DNA from: an uncultured Mollicutes bacterium
GTDB taxonomy: Bacteria > Bacillota_I > Bacilli_A > MAG-NZ
Assembly (NCBI GenBank): GCA_913064935.1
Contig: CAJYBF010000074.1
Location: forward strand, 1-5,781
DNA: 5,781 nucleotides
Direction of reading: 5' to 3'
The position numbers were made by a program, and so were the translations under genes. Below are positions 5,294-5,781 of the stretch, piece after piece (positions within the stretch are counted from its first letter, which is position 1; each line of letters opens with the position of its first letter). Under the pieces are notes generated by a model that saw only the letters and a program-made list of their open reading frames with translations, had not been told where the DNA came from and did no database searches.

Positions 5294-5781
5294 AATGTAT
5301 TTTTTTCGTATCTAAGATAAAATCAGGAAAATAGCCTAAGTTCATAAACAAAAAGTCATCACAAATAAATTCTTTATCATCATAACTAATGATTAATGGG
5401 AATCTGTTTAAGTAAGCAATTCTTTCATAAACTATTGGTATTATGAGAAACTTCTTAGAATTTGGTTCAATAGTAATTGAAACTCCATCAGAAGGATTAA
5501 GCATGAAGTCATATCCTTCTATCAAATTCTGCATGTCAGTAAACATATCTATGTTAGCATCACTGATTTCTTTAACCAGGTCATTTTTAACAAATGCTGG
5601 ATATGAGTTGATTTCAAAGTCAGTTATTTCGATTACTGATTGTGTTAAGTTTCTAATTCCTATTACAAGACCTACAACTGTTTCATAACCATCAATTTCG
5701 TTAACAATCCCAGTAATATCAGTTATCGCCAAATCGTTAGAGGAATTATAATCAGTTATATTAACATCTCCAATATCAAGT
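5280..5781 (-). CDS. Unrecognised beta-rich protein, C-terminal 166 residues (gene enters from right edge)
   Basis: The frame is open from the stop at 5280 to the window edge, so the start and N-terminus are not visible. I do not recognise a family. The visible part is acidic and poor in Cys and Lys, with alternating hydrophobic stretches (ETVVGLVIGIRNLTQSVIEITDF, GVSITIEP, KFLIIPIVYE, FPLIISYDDKEFICDDF). These suggest beta strands in one or more sandwich-like domains and no membrane helix. An in-frame TTG at 5732 has been taken as a possible start, but no ribosome site precedes it and the frame continues upstream, so a longer protein is more likely. It overlaps the ATPase gene by 14 bases, which links it to the ABC cassette. 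If the unseen N-terminus carries a signal or lipobox, it could be an extracytoplasmic partner of the transporter; that is inference. Confidence 0.7.
   Translation of the reverse strand, partial: LDIGDVNITDYNSSNDLAITDITGIVNEIDGYETVVGLVIGIRNLTQSVIEITDFEINSYPAFVKNDLVKEISDANIDMFTDMQNLIEGYDFMLNPSDGVSITIEPNSKKFLIIPIVYERIAYLNRFPLIISYDDKEFICDDFLFMNLGYFPDFILDTKKIHYVSD

Noticed and set aside
5443..5688. Plus-strand open frame of 81 codons near the right edge
   Set aside because: Antisense to the longer frame that overlaps the ABC ATPase gene; no ribosome site.
5280..5732. TTG at 5732 as the start of the protein at the right edge
   Set aside because: No ribosome site is visible and the frame stays open to the window edge, so the gene is treated as truncated by the window.

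Overview
The window is AT-rich chromosomal DNA from a low-GC, Firmicutes-related bacterium. It carries housekeeping translation genes, strong Shine-Dalgarno sites and Gram-positive-style regulatory RNAs. The tryptophan codons I checked are TGG, and all eight visible stop codons are TAA, so nothing here calls for the Mycoplasma code. A member of the Bacilli or an early-branching wall-less relative (Acholeplasma/Haloplasma/Izemoplasma type) would fit, but this is inference from style and not a proven assignment.

Layout, left to right. Positions 1-543 (minus) hold the first 181 codons of an arginyl-tRNA synthetase gene that leaves the window. Behind it, on the same strand, lies a 6S RNA gene (about 661-833) with its own promoter and a terminator at 617-649. 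Next come a four-helix membrane protein of unknown function (874-1356, minus) and, divergently, an MscS-family mechanosensitive channel (1470-2318, plus). The channel gene converges on a shared terminator with the infC-rpmI-rplT operon (3880 to 2346, minus), which encodes IF3, L35 and L20. That operon has a near-consensus promoter and a roughly 130-nt leader ending in an intrinsic terminator. A competing long-range pairing is visible in the leader, as expected for an L20-controlled attenuator. IF3 most likely starts at an AUU codon. L20 is more than twice its usual length, with a Lys/Ala/Pro-rich repeat linker and a C-terminal Rho_N/SAP-like module.

Upstream of infC, on the same strand, is a compact cassette of three overlapping genes: an unrecognised beta-rich protein that enters from the right edge, a small ABC ATPase with all motifs intact, and an ABC-2-like membrane subunit. 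No terminator separates it from the infC promoter.

The features most worth a second look are the L20 fusion, the atypical catalytic motifs of ArgS (HIVH in place of HIGH, and loss of the Asn-Asp pair before GxQ), the layered control of infC, and the uncharacterised ABC cassette. I saw no CRISPR array, insertion sequence, tRNA or rRNA.
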